DNA from: DATCIH01 sp036507955
Lineage (GTDB): Bacteria > Bacillota > Clostridia > Clostridiales > Clostridiaceae
Length of the DNA stretch: 22,410 nt
Direction of reading: 5' to 3'
Assembly (NCBI GenBank): GCA_036507955.1
Contig: DATCIH010000115.1
Location: 1-22,410, forward strand
The notes beneath the pieces were generated by a model. It did no database searches, was not told the DNA's origin, and worked only from the letters and a program-made list of their open reading frames with translations. A program made the translations under genes and the position numbers. Shown here in pieces: positions 15,017-22,410 of this stretch (position 1 is the stretch's first letter; the number at the start of each line of letters is the position of its first letter).

Positions 15017-16473
15017 TTTTCACAACTCCTTAATATTCCATTTATTACTTCCTTTTCATCGAAATGAACTACTTTATCCTTTAGTTCCTGATAATCTTCA
15101 TGCCCTTTACCTGCTATCACAACAACATCATCCTTTTCCGCTATAGATAAAGCTTTTTTTATAGCATCCTTCCTATCCTCTATAACTATATAATTATCTT
15201 TTTGTATACCTGCAGTTATTTCCTTTATAATATCCATGGGTTCTTCCTTTCTAGGATTATCAGAGGTTATTATAGCAATATCACTTAATTCAGTTCCTAT
15301 TTTACCCATCATCGGTCTTTTTTCCCTATCCCTATTGCCACCGCAACCAAATACGCTAATAAGCCTACCTTTTTTAAGTTCTTTAAAGGTTTCCAGTATA
15401 TTTTGAAGAGCATCTGGCGTATGTGCATAATCTAAGTAAATCGAATAATCTATAGGATATTCATCGCTTATAAGTTCAGATCTTCCTGGTACCTTAGCTT
15501 TATTTAAGCCCTTTTTAATAGCTTCTATGGAAATTTTTTCGTTTAGTGCTACCGCGATGCAACCTAGAGCATTAGATATATTGAATTTACCAGGAAGAAT
15601 AATTGTTATTTTTTCTGACAAATCCTTATATCTGATTGTAAAACTGCTTTCATTTACTCTTGAGTCTATAGCATAAGCTACCAAATCAGCTGCTAAAGCA
15701 TCCTTGACCTCCATACTAAAGGTAAGCTTATTATTTTTTACATCCTTCTTTATGCTATTACCATAACTACCATCAAGATTAATTACTGAAGATTCCGAAT
15801 TCAAAAATAGCTTTAATTTTGCTTTATAATATTCCTCAAAAGTTTTATGAAAGTCTAGGTGGTCTTGGGTAATATTGGTAAATATTGCCTGGGAAAAGTT
15901 TATTCCATAAACCCTATCTAAGCTAAGAGAATGAGAGGAAACCTCCATAATACAATAATTAATTCCTTCTTTAACCATATCATCTATAAGTTTAAATAGC
16001 TCTAAAGCTTCTGGGGTAGTCCTATGTGTTTCTATTTTCTTATCCCCTATATAATTAGCAATAGTGCCAATTATGCCCACCTTGTAGCCCGCTTCTGTAA
16101 GTATTGCTTTTAGCATAAAGGTGGTGGTGGTTTTCCCATTAGTTCCGGTTACACCTATCATCCTTAACTTTCTTTCTGGATGTGAATAATAATTTGCACT
16201 AGCTAATGCCATTACCCGCCTTGTATCCTCCACCTTTATTACAATGCAAGGCACGTCTTCCTCTATATCCTTCATTACAACAATTGCTGCCGCTCCGTTT
16301 ATTGCGGCTAGCCTTGCGAATTTATGCCCATCCATATTAAAGCCTTCAATACAAATGAAAATATCACCTTTCTTAACCTTTCTTGAGTCGTACGCTATTT
16401 CATTTATATCCTGGTCTATATCTCCCTTAATAAGGGTGTAGGGAACTCCAGAAAGTATCTTTGAAATTTTCAT
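15013..16473 (-). CDS. murE: UDP-MurNAc-L-Ala-D-Glu:meso-diaminopimelate ligase MurE
   Basis: A 486-residue cytosolic Mur ligase adding the third amino acid of the wall peptide. The ATP-binding loop GVTGTNGKTT is at 107-116; HRTTPEALE and EVSSHSL follow; the carbamylated Lys is expected at 219 (YYKAKLKLF). DNPRKEEP at 405-412 is the form typical of meso-diaminopimelate specificity, so a DAP-type wall is inferred. The ATG at 16473 with GGAG eight bases upstream is preferred to a GTG three codons earlier. It follows spoVD after 17 nt and overlaps mraY by 4 nt. Confidence 0.96.
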   Translation of the reverse strand: MKISKILSGVPYTLIKGDIDQDINEIAYDSRKVKKGDIFICIEGFNMDGHKFARLAAINGAAAIVVMKDIEEDVPCIVIKVEDTRRVMALASANYYSHPERKLRMIGVTGTNGKTTTTFMLKAILTEAGYKVGIIGTIANYIGDKKIETHRTTPEALELFKLIDDMVKEGINYCIMEVSSHSLSLDRVYGINFSQAIFTNITQDHLDFHKTFEEYYKAKLKLFLNSESSVINLDGSYGNSIKKDVKNNKLTFSMEVKDALAADLVAYAIDSRVNESSFTIRYKDLSEKITIILPGKFNISNALGCIAVALNEKISIEAIKKGLNKAKVPGRSELISDEYPIDYSIYLDYAHTPDALQNILETFKELKKGRLISVFGCGGNRDREKRPMMGKIGTELSDIAIITSDNPRKEEPMDIIKEITAGIQKDNYIVIEDRKDAIKKALSIAEKDDVVVIAGKGHEDYQELKDKVVHFDEKEVINGILRSCEK

Positions 16474-16490
16474 AAAAAACACTCCTTAAA

Positions 16491-18689
16491 TTAATCTCCT
16501 AGGGTGGTCATCCTCACAGTTATGCTGCTACCTTTACTTATTTGCTCACCTGATGGTATACTCTGTTCTGATACTATTCCATCCCCTATAAACTCTGCTT
16601 TTAAGCCTATGCTGGTAAGTATCTCATTAACTTTTTCGTTACCATAACCTGTTAAATCTGGAACAATAATAATATTATTTGAAACAGCTTGGGTACCACT
16701 ATATAATATGATTTTATCCCCTTCCTTTGCTGTATATCCAGGTTTAGGATTCATATCCACAATGTTATCACCAGCTACTGTAGCATCAATTTCTGAGGTT
16801 AAGCCGGCTTTTTTAAGTATATCAACGGCTTCATTTTTCGTCTTTCCCCGAACTTCAGGGATAATTATATTTCTAAGCATACTTTTTGCTATATCTTCAC
16901 TAGAAGCATCAACTTTAAGGGCTAAATAATTGAATATATCATTAAATATTCTTTTAGCTACAGGAGCAGTGATCTGCCCTGCATAATAATTTGAGGGATC
17001 TGGCTCATCAATTGATACAAATAAGGTTATCTTAGGATCGTTTGCTGGAGCCATTCCTGCAAAGGAAGAAATATATTTTTGAGCAGCATATCCACCATTT
17101 ACAGGATCTATCTTTTGTGCTGTTCCTGTTTTACCTGCTATGTGATAGCCATCTATAAAAGCATTTCTACCTCCACCATTTTCAACTACCTGCTCTAAAT
17201 ATCCACTTAAAGTCTTAGCAACAGTTGGATCTATTGCTTGCCTATCTCCAACGGGTGCAAAATCCTTCTTATATATAAGTTTGTCACTGTCATCATACTG
17301 GACAATACTCTTCATAAGATGGGGTTCAACCCATTTTCCGTTATTTGCTATAACATTAAAGCCTGCCAGGTACTGGATACAAGATACTGTATCCGTCTGC
17401 CCAAAGGATATGGTGGCTAAATCTGTAGCGGATACATTTTTTTTCTTTATGATGCCAACTGCTTCCCCAGGAAGATCTATACCAGTTTTCTGACCAAACC
17501 CAAATTTTGCAATATACTGATTTAAAGTATCTGCACCAAGTCTTGCTCCTAAGGTCATAAAGCCCACGTTGCAAGAATTTTTTAATATATCTAGAAAGTC
17601 TTCAGACCCATGTCCAGTGGTTTTCCAGCAGTGAATAACTCTATTAGCTACTTTTAAGCTCCCTAAACAATCGAATCTATCTGCTGGGGTAACTTTATTT
17701 TCCTGCATTGCTGCTGTGGCAGTTACAACCTTAAAAACTGAACCAGGCTCAAAGGTATCACTAACCGCTCTATTCCTCCATTCCTTCTGCAATTGATCTG
17801 ATGTTAAATTACCTGCCCAAGGATCATTAGGATTATAATCAGGTTTATTTACTAAAGCTAAAACCTCCCCAGTTTTAGGGTCCATGGCAATCACCGTTAC
17901 CGCTTTAGCTTTAGTGTCCTTAAGGGCTTGATTTGCCTGTTTCTCACAAATTAATTGAATAGCTTCATCAATTGTGGTAATCAAATCTTTTCCATCAGAA
18001 GGTTTTGTAAATTTTGAGATGGTATAATTTAAGCCTTGATTATCTGCTTCAACATATCTTACTCCGGGTGTGCCGGATAAAACCTTATCATACTGCTTCT
18101 CTAGACCTGTTAATCCGTCTCCATCAATATTTGTATGGCCTAGTGTCTGAGATAATAAGTTTCCATCTACATAATATCTTTGAGTGTCCCCAGATATTAA
18201 AACTCCTTGAATATTTAAGGCTCTTACTTTAGCAGCATCAGCGTCTTGAACTCTTCTTTTCAGATTTGCACTTCCCATTTTATTTCCATTAGGTAAGGTT
18301 TTGTCAAAGATTTTAATTATATCTGCTACATTCATACCTAAGGCTGTTGCAAGATTATCTGCAGTTTCCTGTTCGTTCTGAATTGTCTTCTTGCTATCTT
18401 TATTCTCCCATTCCTTTCTAAGAGCATTTAAATCTAGATCTATTCTGTATACATTACCGCTTATTGCGAGTTCCGTCCCATTTTTATCTAAAATCCTACC
18501 TCTTTTAGCACTTATCTTTACTTCACTTGTCCATTGTTCATTCGCTATATTTTTATATTCTTCTGATTTAGTAATCATGATGTAGAATAATCTTATTACC
18601 ATAGCAAAAAATAGAACAAAAAGTACGCCGAAAATCACAAGCATCCTTTGTTTTACTACTACCTTATCCTTGTATTTTCTAACAGCCAT
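16491..18689 (-). CDS. spoVD: Class B penicillin-binding protein with PASTA domains (SpoVD / PBP2 type)
   Basis: A 732-residue transpeptidase crosslinking peptidoglycan at the division or spore septum. Order: short cytosolic tail; transmembrane helix about 14-38; dimerisation domain from about 57 (AKRGRILDKNGTELA); transpeptidase with the catalytic Ser317 in SVFK (317-320), SCN at 372-374 and KTGTA at 520-524; two C-terminal PASTA domains (about 608-670 and 675-730, starting IPEVRGKTKNEA and VPDLTGYGNEK). B. subtilis carries both pbpB and spoVD here; only one such gene is present, so it may serve vegetative division, sporulation or both. ATG at 18689 with GGAGG upstream. Length and motifs are intact. 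Confidence 0.94.
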   Translation of the reverse strand: MAVRKYKDKVVVKQRMLVIFGVLFVLFFAMVIRLFYIMITKSEEYKNIANEQWTSEVKISAKRGRILDKNGTELAISGNVYRIDLDLNALRKEWENKDSKKTIQNEQETADNLATALGMNVADIIKIFDKTLPNGNKMGSANLKRRVQDADAAKVRALNIQGVLISGDTQRYYVDGNLLSQTLGHTNIDGDGLTGLEKQYDKVLSGTPGVRYVEADNQGLNYTISKFTKPSDGKDLITTIDEAIQLICEKQANQALKDTKAKAVTVIAMDPKTGEVLALVNKPDYNPNDPWAGNLTSDQLQKEWRNRAVSDTFEPGSVFKVVTATAAMQENKVTPADRFDCLGSLKVANRVIHCWKTTGHGSEDFLDILKNSCNVGFMTLGARLGADTLNQYIAKFGFGQKTGIDLPGEAVGIIKKKNVSATDLATISFGQTDTVSCIQYLAGFNVIANNGKWVEPHLMKSIVQYDDSDKLIYKKDFAPVGDRQAIDPTVAKTLSGYLEQVVENGGGRNAFIDGYHIAGKTGTAQKIDPVNGGYAAQKYISSFAGMAPANDPKITLFVSIDEPDPSNYYAGQITAPVAKRIFNDIFNYLALKVDASSEDIAKSMLRNIIIPEVRGKTKNEAVDILKKAGLTSEIDATVAGDNIVDMNPKPGYTAKEGDKIILYSGTQAVSNNIIIVPDLTGYGNEKVNEILTSIGLKAEFIGDGIVSEQSIPSGEQISKGSSITVRMTTLGD

Positions 18690-18728
18690 TGATATCCTCC
18701 ATCAAATTGTTAACCTGTCGATAATAAG

Positions 18729-19220
18729 TTAAAACAAAAAATCCTTAATCTTATTGATTATATTATTCCCTTTGTTTTTAGTTATGTTTTTATTAGGAAC
18801 TGGAAAATTGCTTTTGTTTAAATTCATATAAATTGCAGAACCTTTATCCGGTTGAATCATATGTAATTTATTTACTGCAAACTCCTCTATTTTATTTATG
18901 TCATTATATTTAGCAAGCTGAATTGCAATACTATCATTATCAATTAGGAGTTTACTAGCAATGATTCTTTCTTTTGTTGTCTGCCTTTCCATATCATAAA
19001 TTGCTGAATATCTGAAAATCATTGTTATTCCCAAGATAAACATAGAAAATATGCAAAGCATAGTCTTACATTTCTTATTTATTCTTTGTTGTTGACTCTT
19101 CTTTAGGATCTCGCGCTTAGCTTTCTTCAGCTTTTCAAATTCATCCGCCTTCTTAGCTGGCAAATATTCTGGAACTAAAACAGTATTTCCACTAAACATA
19201 TTTTCTTTTTCAATTAACAC
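18729..19220 (-). CDS. ftsL: FtsL-like septum formation protein
   Basis: A 163-residue bitopic protein in the ftsL position between rsmH and the penicillin-binding protein. It has a long basic cytosolic tail (about 1-51), one transmembrane helix (about 52-69) and an outside leucine-zipper-like region (about 75-125, ending FAVNKLHMIQPDKG, close to the A-x-KLGM-P motif of FtsL/DivIC). FtsL sequences are poorly conserved, so topology and position carry the call. The start is a GTG with GGGGGG six bases upstream; an ATG at residue 8 is the alternative. The C-terminal tail after about 130 is basic and Asn/Lys rich. Confidence 0.8.
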   Translation of the reverse strand: MLIEKENMFSGNTVLVPEYLPAKKADEFEKLKKAKREILKKSQQQRINKKCKTMLCIFSMFILGITMIFRYSAIYDMERQTTKERIIASKLLIDNDSIAIQLAKYNDINKIEEFAVNKLHMIQPDKGSAIYMNLNKSNFPVPNKNITKNKGNNIINKIKDFLF

Positions 19221-19247
19221 TTTATTCCCCCCTAATTAATTTTAGAA

Positions 19248-20180
19248 CTATATTCTTTCTGCGCACCTAAGCTTGGCACTTCTGCTTCTTGGATTTAATT
19301 CAAGTTCTTGGCTAGATGCCTCAACTGGTTTTTTATTTATCAATTTTAACTTTGGTACTAATCCACAGGCACAAACTGGAAATTCCTTTGGACAGATACA
19401 TGGCTTTTCCTGTGATCTAAAACTATTTTTAACTATTCTATCTTCTAAAGAATGAAAGGATATTATTACAACCCTTCCGCCTACATTAAGTGAATCTACC
19501 GAATCCTCTATGGCATCTTGTAGAATCTCAAGTTCTTGATTAACCTCTATTCTTATAGCCTGAAAGGTTCTTTTTGCTGGATGTGGTCCTTCCCTTCTGA
19601 ACTTAGCTGGTATCGCTGCTTTTATAATGTCTACCAATTGTAGGGTTGTTTCTATGGGCATCTCATTCCTTTTTTCAACTATAAATTCAGCTATTCTTTT
19701 TGCAAATTTTTCTTCACCATAGTTTCTTATTAAGTTAAATAGTTTCTGAAAGCTATATTCGTTTACAACGTTGTAGGCGGAAAAGCTTTTTTCTCTATCC
19801 ATTCTCATATCTAATGGAGCTTCATGCATGTAGCTAAAACCCCTATCTGCCTCATCTAATTGATGAGAGGATACACCTAAATCCATTAAAATCCCATCAA
19901 CTTTATCTATTTTTAGTTCACTTAAAATTGCTTTAATATTACTAAAATTGTCATGAATGAAAATAGCATTATTATATATCTTTAAATTATTCTTTGCTGC
20001 CTCAATGGCATTAATATCTTGATCTATACCAATTAATAGACCCTTGGAAGATAATCTCTTAATTATCTGGTGTGAATGTCCTGCCCCTCCTAAGGTGCAA
20101 TCTACATAAATGCCATCTTCAATTATATTTAAAGCATGGATAGTCTCGTCAAGTAATACTGGCACATGTTCGAATATCAT
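19248..20180 (-). CDS. rsmH: 16S rRNA (cytosine-1402-N4)-methyltransferase RsmH (MraW)
   Basis: A 310-residue SAM-dependent enzyme that methylates the N4 of C1402 in the 16S rRNA P site. Family motifs are EHVPVLLDETI at the N terminus, VDCTLGGAGHS (SAM motif I, about 27-37), DGILMDLGVSSHQLD, EAPLDMRMD, AKRTFQAIRIEVN and GGRVVIISFHSLEDRIVK. The C-terminal CICPKEFPVCACG is the usual cysteine-bearing segment. ATG at 20180 with GGAG upstream. It follows mraZ by 11 nt, as in nearly all dcw clusters. Confidence 0.97.
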   Translation of the reverse strand: MIFEHVPVLLDETIHALNIIEDGIYVDCTLGGAGHSHQIIKRLSSKGLLIGIDQDINAIEAAKNNLKIYNNAIFIHDNFSNIKAILSELKIDKVDGILMDLGVSSHQLDEADRGFSYMHEAPLDMRMDREKSFSAYNVVNEYSFQKLFNLIRNYGEEKFAKRIAEFIVEKRNEMPIETTLQLVDIIKAAIPAKFRREGPHPAKRTFQAIRIEVNQELEILQDAIEDSVDSLNVGGRVVIISFHSLEDRIVKNSFRSQEKPCICPKEFPVCACGLVPKLKLINKKPVEASSQELELNPRSRSAKLRCAERI

Positions 20181-20191
20181 CTTTACTCCTT

Positions 20192-20620
20192 TTAGATTCC
20201 CAATTCACTCATTCTTTCAGCTATCTCATCATAATTAATATTTGAGTTATTGTAATCTTCCCATTTTTCTTTGCTCCAAACTTCTATCCTGTTAGAAACC
20301 CCTATGCTTACTATATCCTTTTTAATATTTGAATATTCAAGGAGTGCTGAAGGTATAACTATCCTACCTTGCTTGTCTACCTCTGCCTCATTAGCACCTG
20401 AAAAGAAAAATCTAACAAAAGCTCTAGCATCTTTACTTGTAAGTGGTAAAGTTTTAAGTTTTTCCTCTAGGAGTTTCCATTCTTCAATGGTGTAGGCATA
20501 TATGCAGCCATCCAGTCCTTTGGTCAGCATGAACTTATCTCCCAAACCATCTCTGAATTTGGAAGGAATATTTATTCTATTTTTTATATCTAAGCTATGC
20601 TGATATTCGCCAATAAACAT
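20192..20620 (-). CDS. mraZ: Transcriptional regulator MraZ
   Basis: A 142-residue DNA-binding protein of the double AbrB/SpoVT-like fold, first gene of the division and cell-wall cluster. The two repeats are visible: FIGEYQHSLDIKNRINIPSKFR (2-23) and ANEAEVDKQGRIVIPSALLEY (about 76-96), each with the D-x-x-(N/G)R-(I)-x-(I/V)P core. MraZ usually represses its own operon by binding short direct repeats upstream, and such repeats are present. The ATG at 20620 gives the standard N terminus and has AGGTGG upstream; the frame open to 20671 runs through the operator and is rejected. Confidence 0.95.
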   Translation of the reverse strand: MFIGEYQHSLDIKNRINIPSKFRDGLGDKFMLTKGLDGCIYAYTIEEWKLLEEKLKTLPLTSKDARAFVRFFFSGANEAEVDKQGRIVIPSALLEYSNIKKDIVSIGVSNRIEVWSKEKWEDYNNSNINYDEIAERMSELGI

Positions 20621-20641
20621 TTTCCACCTCGAATTATATTT

Positions 20642-20671
20642 CTTACTCCACTTTACTCCACTTATTACCAC
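20642..20671 (-). promoter_or_regulatory. Probable MraZ operator: three tandem 10-bp repeats
   Basis: On the minus strand the sequence reads GTGGTAATAA, GTGGAGTAAA, GTGGAGTAAG without gaps, ending 21 nt before the mraZ start. Known MraZ sites are three or four GTGG/TGGG-type direct repeats at 10-bp spacing in the mraZ leader or promoter, so spacing, core and place all fit. A possible -10 (TAGAAT, minus strand) lies about 17 nt further upstream, but no good -35 was found. Confidence 0.75.
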
Positions 20672-20723
20672 TATGCAATAATTATTCTATAAAAATACCT
20701 AAATTCCTTCTAATTAATTTAAA

Positions 20724-20739
20724 AAATAAATATTTATTT
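20724..20739. repeat. 16-bp AT-only palindrome between the divergent mraZ and iadA genes
   Basis: AAATAAAT followed directly by ATTTATTT is a perfect palindrome in the shared upstream region. It could be an operator or merely a chance event in AT-rich DNA; nothing else ties it to a regulator. Confidence 0.5.
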
Positions 20740-20786
20740 GGTTTTAGTAAATAATGAACATAAAGGATTTTTTAGAGGTGATACTT

Positions 20787-21974
20787 ATGCTTAAGATTAT
20801 TAAAAATGGTCTCCTATATAATCCAGAATATAGAGGTCAAAAAGACATAATGCTATTTAATGATAAAATAGTTAAAATTGCAGATTGTGTGAACGTACCT
20901 GACAAAGATTTTTACCAAGCGGAAGTTATTGACGCTACAGATCAGTACATAGTTCCTGGTTTTATAGATCTTCACGTTCATATTGCAGGTGGAGGTGGTG
21001 AGGGAGGCTATAAGACAAGAACACCTGAAATTAAGTTTTCAGATATTATAGCTTCAGGTGTCACCACCTTAGTTGGCCTTTTAGGTACAGATGGTGTCAC
21101 TAGATCTTTACAAAATCTACTGACAAAAGCTAGAGCCTTAGAGGAAGAAGGTATATCAACTTTTATATGGACCGGCTGCTATGAATATCCTACAAGAACA
21201 ATCACCAAAAGCGCTAGAGAAGATATTATGCTTATAGATAAAATAATCGGAGTGGGGGAAGTTGCAATTTCTGATCATCGTGGAAGCCACCCTGTAAAAA
21301 AGGATATCGAAGGATTAGTTTTAGAGTCTAGAGTTGGGGGTATGCTCTCCGGGAAGTGTGGAGTGCTTCATCTTCATGTGGGGGATGATAAGGAAGGCAT
21401 TAAGGACTTATTGGATATGGCAGACACGTCAAATATATTGCTTTCAAATCTTCTACCCACCCATATGAATAGAAATATGCATCTACTATACCAAGGAAAA
21501 AACTACATAAAAAAAGGAGGGTTTATTGATTTAACCTCCGGAATCTATAAAACCAAGGAAGATCCTATCTCACTAGATGCTTCCTATAGTTATAATTATT
21601 TAATTGAAAATGGTTGTAATCCTTCACATATAACTGTAAGTTCCGACAGCAATGGAAGTATGCCTTTATTTAATAATTTAGGGGAGCTTACAGGTCTTGC
21701 TGTTGGAAAAATTAATACTAATCTTATTGAATTTAGAAAGATGATTCAAGTTTATAACCTTCCACTATCAACTTCCCTGCTCCCCTTTACCTCTAACCCT
21801 TCTACAATATTACACTTAAAAAACAAAGGCTTTATTGAAGAAGGTAGGGATGGGGATATTTTAATACTGAATAAAGACTTATCCCTAGATTATGTAATTG
21901 GAAAAGGGAATACTTTAGTACAGCATGGCCATGTTGTTAAATTTGGATATTTTGAACAAGGAGATATGCAGTAA
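20787..21974 (+). CDS. iadA: Isoaspartyl dipeptidase (beta-aspartyl peptidase)
   Basis: A 395-residue amidohydrolase-superfamily enzyme that cleaves beta-aspartyl (isoaspartyl) dipeptides left by protein ageing. Metal and substrate residues line up with E. coli IadA: HVH at 63-65 (GFIDLHVH), Glu72 in GGGEGG, the ISDHR segment at 161-165, His197 in LHLHVGD, His226 in PTHMNR and Asp287 in SSDSNGS. At the place of the bridging carboxylated lysine of E. coli (GVKCAISDHR) there is Glu158 (GVGEVAISDHR). The ATG at 20787 has AGAGGTGA seven bases upstream and starts the typical MLKIIKNG; the frame open from 20754 has no ribosome site. It is divergent from mraZ and the first plus-strand gene. Confidence 0.94.
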   Translation: MLKIIKNGLLYNPEYRGQKDIMLFNDKIVKIADCVNVPDKDFYQAEVIDATDQYIVPGFIDLHVHIAGGGGEGGYKTRTPEIKFSDIIASGVTTLVGLLGTDGVTRSLQNLLTKARALEEEGISTFIWTGCYEYPTRTITKSAREDIMLIDKIIGVGEVAISDHRGSHPVKKDIEGLVLESRVGGMLSGKCGVLHLHVGDDKEGIKDLLDMADTSNILLSNLLPTHMNRNMHLLYQGKNYIKKGGFIDLTSGIYKTKEDPISLDASYSYNYLIENGCNPSHITVSSDSNGSMPLFNNLGELTGLAVGKINTNLIEFRKMIQVYNLPLSTSLLPFTSNPSTILHLKNKGFIEEGRDGDILILNKDLSLDYVIGKGNTLVQHGHVVKFGYFEQGDMQ

Positions 21975-22016
21975 TAATACAAATAATAATTATGTCTGTA
22001 GATGAGTGAAATAGTG

Positions 22017-22022
22017 TATAAT
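22017..22022 (+). promoter_or_regulatory. Candidate -10 box for the coiled-coil gene
   Basis: A perfect TATAAT lies 19 nt before the start codon, between iadA and the next gene. No good -35 hexamer is found 16-18 nt upstream, so this is a weak call. Confidence 0.3.
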
Positions 22023-22040
22023 AATTCTAGAGGTGATTCT

Positions 22041-22349
22041 ATGGAGGATAAGATATTAGAACTATTGAAAGTTGTACATGAAGATGTTACCAATATGAAG
22101 AATGACATCAGTAGTATGAAAAGTGACATTAGCGGTATGAAAAATGACATTACCAGTATGAAAAGCGACATTAGTATCTTAAAGACAGATGTTACCAGTA
22201 TGAAAGGTGACATTAGTGTCTTAAAGACAGATGTTACCAGTATGAAGGGTGACATTAGCATTTTGAAAACAGATGTTACCAGTATGAAGGGTGACATTAG
22301 CGTCTTAAAAAAGATGCAGCAAGCTTACAGGAGGGCCAAACAAGAATAG
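22041..22349 (+). CDS. Heptad-repeat coiled-coil protein of unknown function, with frame break near the 3' end
   Basis: Not recognised as a named family. The frame from 22041 (AGAGGTGA upstream) gives 102 residues. A short helix MEDKILELLKVVHEDV is followed by eleven consecutive heptads starting at residue 19 (MKNDISS, MKSDISG and so on to LKK), each with Met/Leu and Ile/Val four residues apart, the a/d pattern of a long coiled coil. The last three 14-residue units are nearly identical (TDVTSMKGDISVLK). After LKK the frame gives MQQAYRRAKQE and stops at 22347-22349, which does not continue the pattern. The -1 frame from 22313 reads DAASLQEGQTRIETKLNK and further coiled-coil sequence, open to the window end (22410). 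The full protein is thus probably longer. No signal peptide or membrane segment is visible. An in-frame start at 22002 lacks a ribosome site. Confidence 0.75.
   Translation: MEDKILELLKVVHEDVTNMKNDISSMKSDISGMKNDITSMKSDISILKTDVTSMKGDISVLKTDVTSMKGDISILKTDVTSMKGDISVLKKMQQAYRRAKQE
22185..22310 (+). repeat. Three tandem 42-bp coding repeats
   Basis: Units at 22185-22226, 22227-22268 and 22269-22310 each encode TDVTSMKGDIS(V/I)LK and are close to identical at the DNA level. Less similar 21-bp units precede them from 22095. Such repeats can change copy number by recombination or slippage in steps that keep the frame and the heptad phase. Confidence 0.85.
22307..22313 (+). other. Slippery heptamer A AAA AAG: candidate -1 frameshift site
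   Basis: The heptamer is in the phase needed for -1 slippage (zero frame AAA AAG at 22308-22313). After a one-base slip the next codon is GAT at 22313, entering the open coiled-coil frame. An SD-like AAGGGTG lies at 22287-22293, about 14 nt upstream. This is the same heptamer as in E. coli dnaX. No strong downstream hairpin was found. Confidence 0.5.
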
Positions 22350-22410
22350 AAACCAAGCTCAATAAAATAGACGATACGGTAACACAACTGGATCCCTTAA
22401 ATGCTCAGAG

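Noticed and set aside
17238..17574. Several overlapping open frames on both strands inside spoVD
   Set aside because: All are shadows of the intact penicillin-binding protein, with no ribosome site or recognisable product.
21890..22297. 135-codon open frame on the minus strand across the coiled-coil repeats
   Set aside because: It is the antisense of the heptad repeats; its own repetitive sequence only reflects the DNA repeat, and it also runs into the end of iadA.

Overview
This window is chromosomal DNA from a low-GC, spore-forming Firmicute, most likely Clostridium sensu stricto or a close relative. The evidence is AT-rich codon use, strong Shine-Dalgarno sites with several TTG and GTG starts, SpoVD and FtsW/SpoVE-type genes, a meso-DAP-type MurE motif, a PyrR-controlled pyr unit, and a gene order that follows the Bacillus subtilis dcw-ylm-divIVA-lspA-pyr chromosome arm. 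Species cannot be read from the sequence. No tRNA, rRNA or CRISPR array was seen. Everything from 1 to about 20620 is on the minus strand.

Right to left along the minus strand, the division and wall cluster runs mraZ, rsmH, ftsL, spoVD, murE, mraY, ftsW/spoVE, ftsQ, DUF881, sbp, DUF881. Three 10-bp direct repeats before mraZ look like the MraZ operator. The cluster is compact: murF, murD, murG, murB, ftsA and ftsZ are not in it. It continues into the ylm block (yggS/ylmE, sepF, ylmH, divIVA), which ends at a strong hairpin terminator. Then come mtnN (where B. subtilis has ileS), a YlyA-like DksA/TraR zinc-finger gene, lspA, rluD, pyrR and pyrP. Two copies of a ~47-bp repeat lie between the zinc-finger gene and lspA. 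A well-formed PyrR attenuator with its own promoter precedes pyrR, and tandem terminators follow pyrP.

Left of this are exonuclease III, a THUMP-type RNA methyltransferase and the most notable locus: a broken Uma2-family gene (internal deletion plus frameshift) interrupted by a HEARO/omega-RNA with the start of an IscB gene, which runs off the left edge. The sequence at the guide position of the omega RNA is Uma2 coding sequence.

On the plus strand, right of mraZ, are an isoaspartyl dipeptidase gene (iadA) and a repetitive coiled-coil gene. The coiled-coil gene's reading frame breaks at an in-phase A AAA AAG heptamer. The -1 frame continues a good coiled coil to the window end, so this is either a dnaX-like programmed frameshift or a homopolymer mutation.
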